Origin: Luzula sylvatica
Lineage: Eukaryota; Streptophyta; Magnoliopsida; Poales; Juncaceae
Assembly (NCBI GenBank): GCA_946800325.1
Contig: OX326957.1
Location: 24,057,554-24,121,553 of the forward strand
Reading direction: 5' to 3'
DNA length: 64,000 nucleotides
The notes beneath the pieces are model-generated. The model did not search any database. It saw only the letters and a program-made list of their open reading frames with translations, and was not told where the DNA came from. A program made the translations under genes and the position numbers. Positions within the stretch are counted from its first letter, which is position 1; each line of letters starts with the position of its first letter. Positions 1 through 11,560 of the stretch are shown piece by piece.

Positions 1-85
1 TTCATAAAATGGCACGTGTACTTGGTTACATCGCGCCAAGTAGATGCCCTAATGACCACAGAATATTCAAATTATGGGTCTGAAT

Positions 86-632
86 TAGGGGTGTCAATGG
101 GTCGGATATTGCCCGAACCGTATCCGAAAAAATATCCGGATCCGAAAAAGAATATCCGGATCCGGATGAAACCGTATCCGTTTTTACGGATATGGATCCG
201 GATCTAGGAGTTAATTTTTTTATGGATCCGGATACGGATCCAAATAAAATTTCTAAATGGGTAACTTTTTTGTTGAAATCATGATCAAAATCATACTAAT
301 ACATAATAGACAATAACTATATTTTAATTCATAATAATACTAAATAATCAATAATATATATATGTATATATAATTTGTTGTAAAATTACAAAATAATCAA
401 GACTTGAATACCAAAAATAGTATTATATTATTATATCATAGTATCCGTTTTAATATCCGAATATGATCCGCATCCGTATCCGACAATAACCGAACGTATC
501 CGTATCCGTTTAATATCCGAACCGTATTCGGATCCGGATAATACCGTATCTTTATCAGTATCCGAAAAAAAATATGGATATGGATCTGATATGACCACTA
601 TCTGAACTGTATCTGAACCGTTGACACCCCTA
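86..632. mobile_element. hAT-type MITE
   Basis: A 547-bp non-autonomous element. It starts TAGGGGTGTCAA and ends TTGACACCCCTA, a perfect 12-bp terminal inverted repeat. An exact 8-bp target duplication, GTCTGAAT, flanks it at 78-85 and 633-640. The inside is made of degenerate repeats of TATCCGGATCCG-like words near both ends and an AT-rich middle, with no coding capacity. The 8-bp duplication and TIR are diagnostic of hAT transposition; the element would need a transposase in trans. Confidence 0.93.
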
Positions 633-1014
633 GTCTGAATACAACAAAAGGTTTATGCTTACTTCATCAAGAATAGGGGGACCCCTAATTCTATTTAGAG
701 TCTTCGGTTGAAAATAATATATAGCTAGTGGGTCATTATTATTATTATTATAGTATAGTATAGTAGTTAGTATAATGTTACTCCTTTCACGTGGTGATGA
801 CACGTGGAAGAAGTAATTTTTTTAATCTTATTTTTATCTTTTTCAATTTTGATTTTTTTTTTTTTGCTTTCCATTTTTCTTTTCATTTGCTCATTTTTAT
901 AGGAGTATGTATGAAATTTTGTTAGTTTCAATATATACGAGGTTTTATAGAAATTTGTCATGTGTTTGTTGTATATATCTGACACATTGCGACTATTTCA
1001 TGAACAATTATTAA
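633..1014. other. AT-rich intergenic DNA
   Basis: No gene is seen. It holds a short TAT/ATT run near 735-755 and AT-rich sequence. Confidence 0.5.
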
Positions 1015-1303
1015 TACATCTATTGAAATCAGTATATTTGTAAATATGTCATGATTATATTAATTGAGTTTTAAAACATCCGCGCAAATGATATTTAAAA
1101 AAATTATATCAGTAAATAATATCCGCGATGGACTAATTACATGAATCATATGCATCTATTGACATTATTATATTTGCAAATATGTCATGATCAGCTTAAT
1201 TTAGTTCAAACGCACGCGCGTTAATTTTACTAAAATAAATTATATAAAAAACATATAAAAAAAGATATATGATGTCCCGCGCAATTGCGCGGAATAAAGT
1301 CAG
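1015..1303 (+). mobile_element. Helitron-type 3' end, degenerate
   Basis: The right end holds a GC hairpin, CCCGCGCAATTGCGCGG (1276-1292), followed 7 bp later by GTCAG, a decayed form of the CTAG end of plant Helitrons. The body matches the sequence that flanks the solo LTR at 48.1/52.1 kb, whose end is intact (CTAG at 52253-52256). Two diverged copies of the subterminal sequence lie in tandem (about 1018-1090 and 1155-1225), both with the word AATATGTCATGAT. The 5' end was not located. Confidence 0.7.
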
Positions 1304-2859
1304 TTTCATATAAGTTCGATAGGCTCAAGCATTAGAAATGAACATGTTTTGATGAATTATCTCGATTAATATATATGTATGTACTAAAACGAGTATATAG
1401 TAAATAAATGAACTCGGTTTAATACATAAAATATTTTAATTTAACACGCGTATTTTTGTTTTATTTGTTTGATTTGTGGAGGAATTTCAAGGGGATAATA
1501 TATGTTTTCGTTTCTAGTCTAGTCATTTTCTTGAATTTTTTATTTTTTTTCGCGAAAAATTATGATTTTTAACACACGATGTTTCCACAAAAATATTGGA
1601 AAGAAAATGATGCAAGTAGACTGGCTTTCGCCGCCAAAATGCCGTCGTATAACTAATAAAATGAGAAGAAAAAAAAGGACGGCAATTAGCATCGACTAAT
1701 CCAATATATTGATTAACATGATAGAAAACATTAATCATAATCATCTTTTCTAATACAAATGTATCTTTGTTAATATATATTCGCATATGTCCAAGATATC
1801 ATTTGAATTTTAATATATCCTACTGTACCTTTTAAATATATTTTTAATGTATTATGTATGCAATATTTTTCCAATGCAAGTATATCTATTATTCTACGGT
1901 TCAATAAACTTTTACCTTTCAGTACATATTTTTTTAATGCTATCATATTGAGAAAACATTTTTTTGAAGTATTGATGTATCTTTTCTCGATCCATTGTAT
2001 GATTGATGAATTTCTTTATATAATTTTGCACTATATAATAGTCTTTGGCGTAATAGTTTATTTATTTTTTCAAATAGTGTTATAGTGTTATTTTCCACAT
2101 ACATATTTCTACCGACTTATTTTGTCGACAATAATATAATATTGTGAGTTATTTTGCAAGTTAGGAAGGGCCCTACAAGAAAAGGGCAATATGACCTTTC
2201 ATTTCATTTAATATATTATATAATGAAGAAATGAGCGCCATGGTTTCTTTATTTTTGTTTGCCTTGATTTGAATAGGGTAATGGTTTCTAATATGGGCAC
2301 CCTTCTTTTCTTCATTATTGTTGATGTGTAAAGATCAATCTTTCATGAAAACGATGAGACACAAAGAGGACGTGCGCTTAATTAGTGATGTTATTACTAT
2401 CGGGTTCGGATCCTATTCTTGACAAAACTCAATCTACCTTCTAACAAACATGTTGATTATAACTAATAAAATTCATCATCATCCTATCAAAAATTTGTTA
2501 AATCTATCACAATTCACACCTATACGTTAAATTAAGATAAGTAAACGGGTCGGATTTGGTTTTTCATTAACGGTTTTAATCGCCATTTGCACCTCAATGT
2601 GTCCGAAAAGGAAGAGTAAGACTTGGAAAGGGACATGGTACCAAAGCCAAAATATAGTTATATATATTGATGATTGAATTGCAAGTGAATGGAATGTGAG
2701 AGAAAGAAAGAAAGAGAAACAGTGATACAGACTTCATCCAATATCAAAGCAAGCTCTAGCTCTCTCATGGTATTTACTCTCCAATTAATTCTCTCATTCC
2801 AATGAGAGAATAAAATTCCATACCGGACCGGTACGGTGCACATTCTTCCCTCCTCCTTA
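1304..2859. other. AT-rich intergenic DNA upstream of the small gene
   Basis: No exon is recognised. The last 250 bp hold GA-rich words and a TATATATTGATG stretch near 2655 that could serve as a core promoter for the gene starting at 2860. This is a weak guess, and no strong TATA-box consensus stands out. Confidence 0.35.
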
Positions 2860-3127
2860 ATGGGGTGGCTTCGTTATTCCGTTTTCGTACCGATCAAGAA
2901 GCTCTGGTTTCGCATGCATACCGCTCCGAAAAAGAGTACGTGCTCCGAAATTCAATTCAATTTCTTTATATATATGGCAAATATTTTTGTTAATTTATTT
3001 TGTTTTTGTAGATAGAGGAATATATATCTTATACGAAGATGTGAAATCATGTCAATGCGAGGACGTACAAGTACTTTGGTCTATACTTGTTCAATCCCAC
3101 CCTTCACCATTAATGTTGAAGCAATGA
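2860..3127 (+). CDS. conserved small plant protein, 63 aa, two exons
   Basis: Exon 1 is 2860-2935 and exon 2 is 3012-3127 (stop TGA 3125-3127), separated by a 76-bp intron with a GTACGT donor and a TTTTTGTAG acceptor. Joining them restores one frame across a split codon. The product starts MGWLRYSVFVPIKKLWFRMH, basic and aromatic, and continues with a hydrophobic/acidic second half (RGIYILYEDVKSC, then EDVQVLWSILVQSH). From memory this resembles a family of 60-90 residue plant proteins of unknown function with a 'VKKLWFR' start and an 'RGIYILYEDVKSC' core; I know no symbol. No signal peptide or catalytic motif is visible. The precise splice agreement is the main support. It stands alone, with transposons on both sides. 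Confidence 0.75.
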
Positions 3128-4052
3128 GAGGTTGTGTCATCGCTTATCATGATCATGCAATAATTAACAATACAAGAGAGCGCGCGCGAGAGATAAAATA
3201 GTATATACTATTGATGTAAATATTAGTTTATAATTTTTATATATAGGGGGTTCTTTATAAAATTAATGGGTTAATGTATGACTTGTTATATTTTGTGAGG
3301 GATGTAAACTTATTGTATATATGTAATTGTAAATGTTTTAAGCATTTTAATTTTTGTATATCAAATGATTTCCAAGGTGAAATGTGACAAATTTGAACAA
3401 AAACAAATACAAAAAGGAAATTAAGGAGGAGTTATGTTGTGAGTGTGTCAAATCAGTATCAGTTGGTAAAAGGCCTTTTCTTTCATTTTTCGAATGGTTG
3501 GTTGGTCTATTTTGGTCGTTGATAGATATGTGTGAAGATTTCATTTTTGTTTTACAAGTAGTTGTTTGTGTGTGTGTGTTGATCTTCTGCATTGTTAATG
3601 GATTTATGCAATAAATATTTTAACATTTCAAGGCTATTTGATTATTGTGTTATGTACTGAATCATTTGAACTATGAACTCATCAGTTATATTGAGACTTT
3701 ATCTAATAAGAAATCTCAAAACTATAGTGTAATATGGTAATTTCTTGTAACTATTTAACTTCGCCAATGCAAAACGATAACATATATTATTCTAATTATA
3801 CTATGTATTATTTATATTTTATACCCTGTTTAATTGCAAATTAGTTGTGATTTTCAATTTTAGATCAAAATATTCACTGAATGATACTTTTTTTAACAAA
3901 TTAAAAATAAGAAAAATGATCCTAAATAAGTTACTTTAATTTTCTTGCATTCATAAAATTTGTGAATTTATGATAGTTACATATATTTGTTATTAATAAT
4001 AGCGAAATATTTAAATTTTGAAATGAAAGAACGGCGATAATTCTAACAACTA
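3128..4052. other. intergenic DNA
   Basis: AT-rich sequence with a short alternating CG/AG run (CGCGCGCGAGAG) near 3180. A 76-codon frame at 3384-3614 has no homology I recognise and poor composition, so I do not call it a gene. It likely includes the 3' UTR of the preceding gene. Confidence 0.4.
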
Positions 4053-4381
4053 CTAGGGAGTGTTTGATTGGAGCTTTGAAGAACGCATTGGCATAAAGTA
4101 TGTCAAGGAATTCAATGCCAAGGCATAATATTCCTTGGAATACTTGATTACCATGTTTGGTTAGAACATTTATTTATTCCATGGCATGTTAATTCATCAC
4201 AAATGTAAAAATTTTAAACATTCCATATTTACAAAACTAACATATTTATACTAAATTTTTGTTATAAAATAAATAACTCATCCAAAAAAATAATTACAAT
4301 TACAAAAATAATAATTTATTGTCAACAAAATATTATAAATCAAGCAACATATTATTATAAAATTGATTACTCAAAATACTA

Positions 4382-4768
4382 CTACTTGCAACCACCAAAC
4401 ACCCAAAGTGCATATTCTTCCTTCACATTATCTGGTAGTGTGAAAAAATACTTTGTCATGCTTGTATCTTTTGAAATAAGAGCTCCTGCTTTCATGCGGT
4501 CTTGACTCGTTAATCCTGATAATTTCATTATCTCTTCAAATACCCTATCTTTCTTTGCTGCATCTTCAGACTTAAATTGAAAACAATTTACAAGTTTTGC
4601 AACATTTTCACTTGCATTGCTAAACATATTCTCTATTGAACATATTGGTTTGCCAATCGACTCGTTGAACTCATCTCCGGCTTGGATTTTTCTTTTTCTG
4701 GACTTTCTAGGTAAAGATGAAGTATTTGTTTGCGTTCCAATAGGGCTATCAACAAGGCCTTCCTCCAA
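4382..4768 (-). pseudogene. Harbinger Myb/SANT-like accessory protein, C-terminal remnant
   Basis: A 128-residue open frame inside the Harbinger element. It has a basic patch (PRKSRKRK) and then a helical tail reading VFEEIMKLSGLTSQDRMKAG and FFTLPDNVKEEYALWVF. That tail is typical of the C-terminus of plant L10-interacting Myb-domain-like proteins encoded by PIF/Harbinger transposons. The N-terminal Myb/SANT DNA-binding domain is missing. In intact elements this protein helps carry the nuclease to the transposon ends. It is unlikely to bind DNA here. Confidence 0.75.
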
Positions 4769-4866
4769 ATCGTCTAAACTAACCGAATATTTTTTTTATT
4801 TGTAGATAACTAACCATTTTGTGTAAATTAATTTAATATTTTCTAATTTCATATTTTGTTATGTAG

Positions 4867-5330
4867 GTCAATATTATCTTTGTGATGCCGGTTATCCAAA
4901 TGGAGAAGGATTTCTTGCAACATATAGATGTCAACGGTATCACTTGAATGATTGGAGAGATGGAATGCAACCATTAACGGCAAAAAAGTTTTTCAATTAT
5001 AAGCATTCCTCGGACCTCAACGTCATAGAACGATGTTTTGGTTTGCTTAAAGGAAGATGGGCAATTCTCAGGAGAAAATCATTTTATCATGTGAAAATTC
5101 AATGTAGAATTATTTCTGCATGTGCACTTTTACATAATCATATTAGAAGAGAAATGCTTGTTGATCATATGGAAGAAGAATCTCAAAAAAATAATTTATC
5201 TCAGTCGGCGGATGAGATAGAGAATAATCGAGTTAGACATATCGAAACAAGTGACGAGTGGACACATTGGAGAGATACTCTAGCCGAACAAATGTTTAAT
5301 CAGTGGAGGAATTCAAGGAATATTAATTAA
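4867..5330 (+). pseudogene. PIF/Harbinger DDE nuclease (HARBI1-like), C-terminal exon
   Basis: The frame opens after a good 3' splice site (TGTTATGTAG, ending at 4866) and runs to a stop at 5328-5330, about 154 residues. It has the conserved YYLCDAGYPN segment with the second catalytic Asp and NVIERCFGLLKGRW with the catalytic Glu, followed by the family ending ALLHNHIR. The exon carrying the first catalytic Asp and the helix-turn-helix region is absent. This is a remnant of the transposase that cuts and joins Harbinger ends at TWA-like targets. It shares its element with the opposite-strand Myb-like remnant. Confidence 0.88.
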
Positions 5331-5692
5331 ACCAATTTAGTTATTTCGTATTTTGACGAATTATTAATTTTATTATTGCAATGATATATTTTGATGTATT
5401 TTTTATTTTATTCTAGTATTTTTTTTATGACAACAATTTAATATAAATATATTAATTTAATGAATATGTTGTATTTATAAACACAATATAATATGACATG
5501 CAATTCCTTTCTCATGGGAATAGAGAAAAACCATCAATTTTGGTGGTAATCATATTCCCATCAATTATGCCCTAGAGAATGGAGTATTCCGTTACTTTAT
5601 TACCTAGCGCGCAAATCAAACATGGGAATGGAATCCATGATTGAGTATGCCAAGACATCCTGATTGTAAAGCTCCAACCAAACGCCCCCCTA

Positions 5693-7389
5693 TTGTCATA
5701 CCACTTGATTTTTTTTCATCGGTATCTTTTTCCCCTACAATTAGCATATGCTTAACAAAAATAAATTTATTCATTTCATCATTAATCTATTTTACTTTCT
5801 TGTAAAGTTAAGTACCAAAATTTTGTATCGTTTCGAAACGTATTATATATATTTATTATTTTTAAAACCTAATGACATTATTCGTCACACGTCTCCAGAA
5901 TTGCCGGACCGGCCTTGAATAAACATAAAACTACAAGCTTCATTCCATATTCAAGATAAAACATATCTTATTATTCAAATAAATAAACCCTTAATACACA
6001 TATAAAAGGACCATGAACTCCTGAGAAAATGGAGAAAATCTGGACGTTGATACGGTAGGTATGTATCTAGTTAGTTAGACATGAATTGTAGACGTATAAA
6101 TCAGGATTTACACGAGCAATTGTGCAGGTATTATATTCTGCAAATGTGATTCATCACCGAACTAATCATTTTTTTATAGATATGATGCTCATTCTCATTA
6201 TACTATTATTTGTCTTCCTTTTCCTATTAAATGGTCCCTCTCTTATTGATGCATTTTTGTGTATAGTCAAAACTTGCAAAATTTCAAAGGACCCGTTTTT
6301 TTCTGTATCTGAAATTGAATAAACTTGTCATGTCTTTATTAGTAGGGCTTTGAGAAATTAATTTGTGGGCTCAAAAATGTCCTGTTTTCTCCATATTTTA
6401 TCCCCTTAATGTGAACTTAAATATCTGATATCATGAGTGCAGAACATTGAAAACATCACATCTACACCTCTTGCAAAAGTGAATTTTTTTTTTTTTTTTT
6501 CAAAATTCAATCAAGTTCCTAATATTTTATCTTGATCAATCAAGATACTTATCTTTTTAATTTGGTTCATCAATTTTTTTATTTTTTTAATTTGATTCAA
6601 TCGAATCATTTCATTCATTAATTGTTTCATTTATTAACTGATGAATGTACCGTTATATTGTGACCTGACAACTATAACATGATAATTTATAAGTTATAAC
6701 ATATATATTTGATGACGTTAAAACATAAATTTATATTTGAATATTAATGTTGTTTGCATATACATCACTATTTTTTTTTTTTTTTTCTTTAGAGTTTTGC
6801 TTATGTTTTTTTATTATTTTTTTTATCTAATGTTTCGAAAAATAAATGCTTAACATACATAAGGCTTGGACAAATAATATTAAACTCACTTATCATCATA
6901 GTCAAAAGTATATAAAATTATATGCTAAAACAAAAATATGTAATTTTGAAAATAATTAGAATTTATGATTATTTATTAATTAGAATTGTTTATTTATGAA
7001 AACTGAGTTTAAATCTATATTATATTTGGAACTTGATTATTTGAGTCTTTCCACCGATGAGCGAGAAATCATCGAGGGCATGCGGCCGTGATTTCCCTTG
7101 TATCATGTAGCTTTTCGTTTTATATTCATCAATATCAATTAGCGTTGGTTTGTTTAATTACTCCAAAATTTAATTCCTTCAAGCAGTAAAACCTCATGAA
7201 TGAATTATGTAGATAACTTGAAAAATATCAATTCAAATGAGTTTCAAGTCATTATTACTATATAAATTGAAACTTGTCAATAGGCTTGGTTTCCACCTCG
7301 TGAATAAATTTTGTTAATTATCATGATAATCAATATCAATTAGCGTTGATTTAGAGAATAGTGGGGGTAATTTCAGGGGCATAGTAAAT
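5693..7389. other. AT-rich intergenic DNA
   Basis: No gene is recognised. Poly-T runs occur near 6485 and 6770. The fragment CAGGGGCATAGTAAA (7374-7388) matches the end of a MITE family found intact elsewhere in the window (for example 52279-52565). Confidence 0.4.
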
Positions 7390-8075
7390 AGGGTCTTACT
7401 CATGCCACAGGGAAGAAAGTACTGTCTCCTAGACTTGTCAATAAATGGTTGGTTAATCATAATAATAGAAGAATCCTTTCAATCACACTATTCAGACTTG
7501 TACAATAATGTCTCCAAATTACTAAACTGCATGAGACTTGGATTGTCAAGTGTCAACCGCTCTTATTCGGACTCGAATACATGTCGAATATTAAACAAAT
7601 ATTGATTCGGTTCGGAGATTATCGAATTCCAATACAAATTATTTTTTAATATTATAATATTATAAAAAACGAGTAAATGAAGAAGACTCGACGGTCCTCC
7701 ATTCAATGATGTTAATGAAACTTCAACCTACAATCTCTATAACATATTATTTTTTATGTTTCACACCCAATCATTGGACTATGAGCCCATTCACAATATT
7801 ATAATATTATAATATTACATTATTTTTAATCACATATATACATAATAAGTTTCTTTCACTTTTTTGTACAAAAAAGCAAATAAGAAACAATTGTTTGCCA
7901 GAAAATAGTATATATATATACGAAAATTAAGTTAGTATTATATTAATAATGAAAATTATATAGTCATGAAAACCAGTATATGAGCACATTCGGACTTTTT
8001 TTTGTAGGACAAGACAAATTCAAAAGCAAGAAGAATGCAAAACGAAACTAATTAAAGGGCTTTTATCTTACTAGG
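7390..8075 (+). repeat. segmental duplication, copy A
   Basis: Blocks at 7396-7620 and 7965-8075 match 10858-11110 and 11460-11560. Shared words include TTACTCATGCCAC, AAATGGTTGGTTAATCAT, AATAATGTCTCCAAA and GGACAAGACAAATT. Order and orientation are kept, so this is a direct duplication about 3.46 kb apart. The middles differ: copy B has a 110-bp tandem repeat there and copy A has unrelated AT-rich DNA. Confidence 0.75.
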
Positions 8076-8241
8076 AGGCCTCCTTAAGCCTTACCGTTCA
8101 GGCCTTGCAGGGCATTTTGAAATTTTGACTGGTCCAGCCAGCAACTATTAAAACTTAAAAAACTTATAATTTTAAAAACTCGACGGTTCCGGCCAACTAT
8201 GAATAAATCTTATATTTAAAATTTATGAGGCCTCTTAAGCC

Positions 8242-8599
8242 CAATGTTCCAGAAATCGCTCGACGCTCGCTGGTCGGCAGACGACCATCAAGCGTCAAGG
8301 ATGATTAATCGGGATTAATCGGGAATCTCGGCGGACCTCGGCGGATTTTTATTTTTTTATATTTAATATTTAAATTAATTAAACAAAATTACAAATCACA
8401 GTTTTTTTAATAAGTTTTGAATAATTTAAGTAACAAAATACACTACGTCACTAAACTAACATAAACTCAAATAATAATAATAATTTATATATATATAAAT
8501 AATATTAAAAATATGAAAAAATTTAGTCCAAATTTATTTTTTTGAATAGTATCCGACAAACGATCGTTTTTTTGAATAATTTATATATGGATGGCAATT

Positions 8600-8683
<84 letters not shown>

Positions 8684-8863
8684 CCAAAAAAAACACTTCT
8701 AAAAATCGGCTCGGCGGTGGCTTGGCGGTTTTGGCGGATCCTTGGCGGCCGCTTGGCGGATTCCGCCAAACACAAAACGCCAAGGGCTTATCTCGACGGC
8801 GGACCATCGATGAACGATTAAAAGGTGATTAATCAGCCGCCAAGGCCGATTTCCAGAACACTG
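8242..8863. mobile_element. hAT-type MITE with internal AT microsatellite
   Basis: A 622-bp element starting CAATGTTCCAGAAATCG and ending CGATTTCCAGAACACTG, which are imperfect inverted repeats. An exact 8-bp duplication, CTTAAGCC, lies at 8234-8241 and 8864-8871. The ends carry clusters of CGGCGG/TTGGCGG words; the centre is AT-rich and includes (AT)n at 8601-8681. There is no coding capacity; frames through the AT repeat are meaningless. Confidence 0.92.
8601..8681. repeat. (AT)n microsatellite
   Basis: About 80 bp of uninterrupted AT dinucleotides inside the hAT MITE. Confidence 0.95.
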
Positions 8864-8871
8864 CTTAAGCC

Positions 8872-9465
8872 TCACTATCAGAGCCTTTTAGTTTCAAGTT
8901 TTAACATTTTGAAACTTCAAATTTTGACCTTGTAATTTTACCAAAGAAATGAAGTTCGAATACCGAACTCTCCAAAGGTTCTTCTAGCCTAGGGTTGTCA
9001 ATCGGTTGGGTTTAGGGTCCAATATAAGCTCATCGATATTCTTAATCGGACAATGTCCGTATCTGATCCGTCAACTAAATGGATAATTTTACCTGCCCCA
9101 ATTAGTATTCGCGAGTTTTTAAATTATCCACGAAAAATTTTATCTATATCTAAATATATATAAAAACATTAAAATATATTAAAGAAAAAAAAAATTTCAA
9201 ATTTAAATAATATCATATAACATAATAATATCACAAAATCACAAAATACACAACAAAAAGAATTTAAAAGAAAATTATGAACCGTGAAATAGCAGAAATT
9301 GTATAATAAAACTAAAATTGGTAGAAACGTGAAATAACAGCAAAAAACAAAAATAAACATAAACATAAATCTAGGAGCTTATTTATTAAGGAGAAAAAAA
9401 AAACAAATCCCAACTTCCATCCGGTCATTTATGACATTTGAAGCTTATATTTAACGAGAAAATTA
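8872..9465. other. intergenic DNA with a decayed hAT MITE end
   Basis: CTAGGGTTGTCAATCGG at 8990-9006 resembles the hAT MITE end seen at 86, and TATCCG-like words follow. I could not find a partner end or target duplication, so this is probably a truncated copy. No gene is seen. Confidence 0.4.
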
Positions 9466-9604
9466 TATTGTGTTGCACGAATACGCTGATACAACGATAC
9501 GTATCGGATAGGGAGATACGGTAATTTAACATATGATTTATGATACGATACGGATACAACGATACGGATAAATTCAATTTTTTGAAGTATCCGCACAACA
9601 TAGA
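9466..9604. mobile_element. short MITE with GATACG repeats
   Basis: About 139 bp, from TATTGTGTTGCACGAATACG to GTATCCGCACAACATAG; the ends are inverted repeats of each other. Inside are several GATACGGATAC-type words. A related fragment, ending GTATCCGTGCAACATAG, lies at about 60950-61334. I could not read a clear target duplication. Confidence 0.6.
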
Positions 9605-9850
9605 AAATATACAAGGCAAAGTTAATCTCTTATCTTTATGTCTCCTTGTCACTTTTTTTTTTGGAGGGGGGAGTTTACACGGAGGCAAACAGATGCAATG
9701 TCGCCTTGTCAACATTTCGCTCTCTGTTTGCCTCCATGTGGCCGTCGTGTTCGTGTAGGTACAATTTAAGAGTAAGTGCTTCTTAGTTTCATTGCATCTG
9801 CCGCATAGCATACATGTGATGGTGTGCGGCCATCCCTTTCGGTTTAATAG

Positions 9851-10559
9851 TTCGGCCGTGTTTTTTTTTTTTTTAGGACGGTACGTAAATTATCTATTAC
9901 AAAATTTCCATTAAAACAAAGTAAGACAATTACATTTTCCCCATAGAAAGAAAATTACATTCCAAAGATAAAAGAAAACCCTAATTCGAGAATTAGCCGA
10001 GAAATCAATTATCAAGAGAAGATGCTCAGCCACCAAAGAAAAGATGTAGCTAGTTATCACATGAGAGAAAGAATATCCACTTGAAGAAGTACATATTTTG
10101 CAATATGACGAGATGTGCCGATGCCAAGATTTCATTCTCCGCGTAGAATGAAGAATGAAAAGACTGCTAGAGGATCTTCCGCTTTGTCGTTGGAGGATGG
10201 AAACCATGATAGGATTGCCGAAGAATGAACCACGGCGAAGAAAAAAATTGTCCTTTTGAAGACAATGCACAGAGAGGTGGGGTTGGGAAGAGGAACCCGA
10301 GAATTCGAGAAAACTGAGAAGAGGAAGATTGGTGACTTCGCCACCTTGAGGCAATTGAGAAGATGAACACGAGAATCCGAGAGAAAAACTGAAGAGATGC
10401 AATTGAAAAAACGGGAGGACGGAAGGAGGGAGCCAGATCAGATTTCTATGGTTCGTTTTTTCCTTGCAAACTGCAGCACAGCCATCAAGTATTGCCTCGT
10501 TGGCTTCCTCAATTGTTCCTACGGTTCCTCCCTCAATTGCTGCCTCGTTCGGCCGTGTT
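9851..10559 (-). mobile_element. polyadenylated retrocopy (processed insertion) with 12-bp TSD
   Basis: The 12-bp sequence TTCGGCCGTGTT occurs at 9851-9862 and again at 10548-10559. Between them is a body that, read on the minus strand, starts at 10547 and ends in a run of about 12 A residues (T run 9863-9874 on the plus strand). A target duplication plus poly(A) tail is the signature of LINE-mediated insertion of a transcript. One minus-strand frame is open along nearly the whole body (10546 to stop at 9911-9913, about 211 codons). Its first part reads like coding sequence (EAAIEGGTVGTIEEANEAIL) but the rest is Ser/Phe-rich and unconvincing. I do not recognise the source transcript. It may be a 5'-truncated mRNA copy or a non-coding RNA copy. 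Confidence 0.75.
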
Positions 10560-10852
10560 GATTCACCTTTTTATTGCCAACCATAAAAATACGGGTTTTT
10601 AGTGGAGCTATTGTCCTCCATAATTAATGTCATACATATAATGTCTAAATTACCCTTTTGCTAAAAGCGTGTATGATAGAAGCTCTCGAATATCGAATAT
10701 ACTTTTTGGTTAAATATGATTTTTTCCAATATCTGATAAGTTTTGCCATTTAGCATTTTATTGCAAGACATGAAATATTTCGAAAGAAACATATATGTCT
10801 GTAAATATATTTGTTTGCTTTTTTACTGATGTTTTTATATATTGATAGTAAA

Positions 10853-11560
10853 TGGTTGATTACTCATGCCACATGAAAGGAACTACAATCTACTAGACTT
10901 GTCGATAAATGGTTGGTTAATCATGTCATTGAAGAATCTACTTTCAATCACACCATTTAGGCTTGTACCAATAATGTCTCCAAACTGAACAATCTGAAAC
11001 TAGGAGTGTCAACGGTTCGGATAGTTCGCATAACGGACCTGTATATTATTCGGACTCAAATAGAGACCGGATATTAAACGAATATGGATTCGGTTTGGAA
11101 ATTGTCAAATAAAGAAAATAATATATTCGGATAGTTTCCATAACGGACCCGTATATTATTCGGACTAAAATAGAGACCGGATATTAAACGAATATGGATT
11201 CGGTTTGGAAATTGTCAAATAAAGAAAATAATATATTGGGATAGTTCGCATAACGGTCCCATATATTATTCGGACTAAAATAGAGACCGGGTATTAAACG
11301 AATATGGCTTCGGTTTGGAAATTGTCAAATACAGAAAATAATATATTCAGATAGTTCGCATTACGGACCCGTGTATTATTCGGACTCAAATAGAAACCTG
11401 ATATTAAATGAATATGGATTCGGTTTGGAAATTGTCAAATACATAAAATAATATATTGGACATGAAAAATAGTATATTAACACATTTGGATTTTTTTTAG
11501 GACAAGACAAATTAAAAAAACAAGTATGCAAAACAAAATTAAAGGGCTTCTATATATCCT
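10853..11560 (+). repeat. segmental duplication, copy B
   Basis: Direct counterpart of 7390-8075. The two shared blocks lie at 10858-11110 and 11460-11560. Between them this copy carries TAGGAGTGTCAACGG (11001-11015), which looks like a decayed hAT MITE end, and then a fourfold tandem repeat. Confidence 0.75.
11014..11459 (+). repeat. four tandem copies of a 110-bp unit
   Basis: The marker ATAGTTCGCA or its variant ATAGTTTCCA occurs at 11021, 11131, 11241 and 11351, a strict 110-bp period. Each unit contains TATTATTCGGACT, GAATATGG(A/C)TTCGGTTTGG and ATTGTCAAATA. Copies differ by a few bases. Related TTCGGACT/TTCGGTT words appear once in copy A of the duplication (about 7560-7620), so the expansion seems to be specific to this copy. 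Confidence 0.93.

Larger units (their letters stand above)
4056..5689. mobile_element. PIF/Harbinger transposon, internally deleted
   Basis: A 1634-bp element with terminal inverted repeats GGGAGTGTTTG and GGGGGCGTTTG (right end read as reverse complement). The similarity continues inward (GGTTGGAGCTTT). A 3-bp duplication, CTA, flanks it at 4053-4055 and 5690-5692. PIF/Harbinger elements carry two genes, a Myb/SANT-like protein and a DDE nuclease. This copy keeps only the C-terminal parts of both, pointing away from each other. One internal deletion around 4770-4860 would explain the loss of both N-termini. Active family members are usually several kb long, so this copy cannot act on its own. 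Confidence 0.9.

Noticed and set aside
8581..8821. Reading frames with long (IY)n or (YI)n runs, also at 59.6 and 60.4 kb
   Set aside because: These are translations of TA microsatellites within hAT MITEs.
9911..10402. A 163-codon protein gene on the minus strand
   Set aside because: It lies within the poly(A) retrocopy, has no ATG at its start, is Ser/Phe-rich and matches no family I know. I report the insertion instead.
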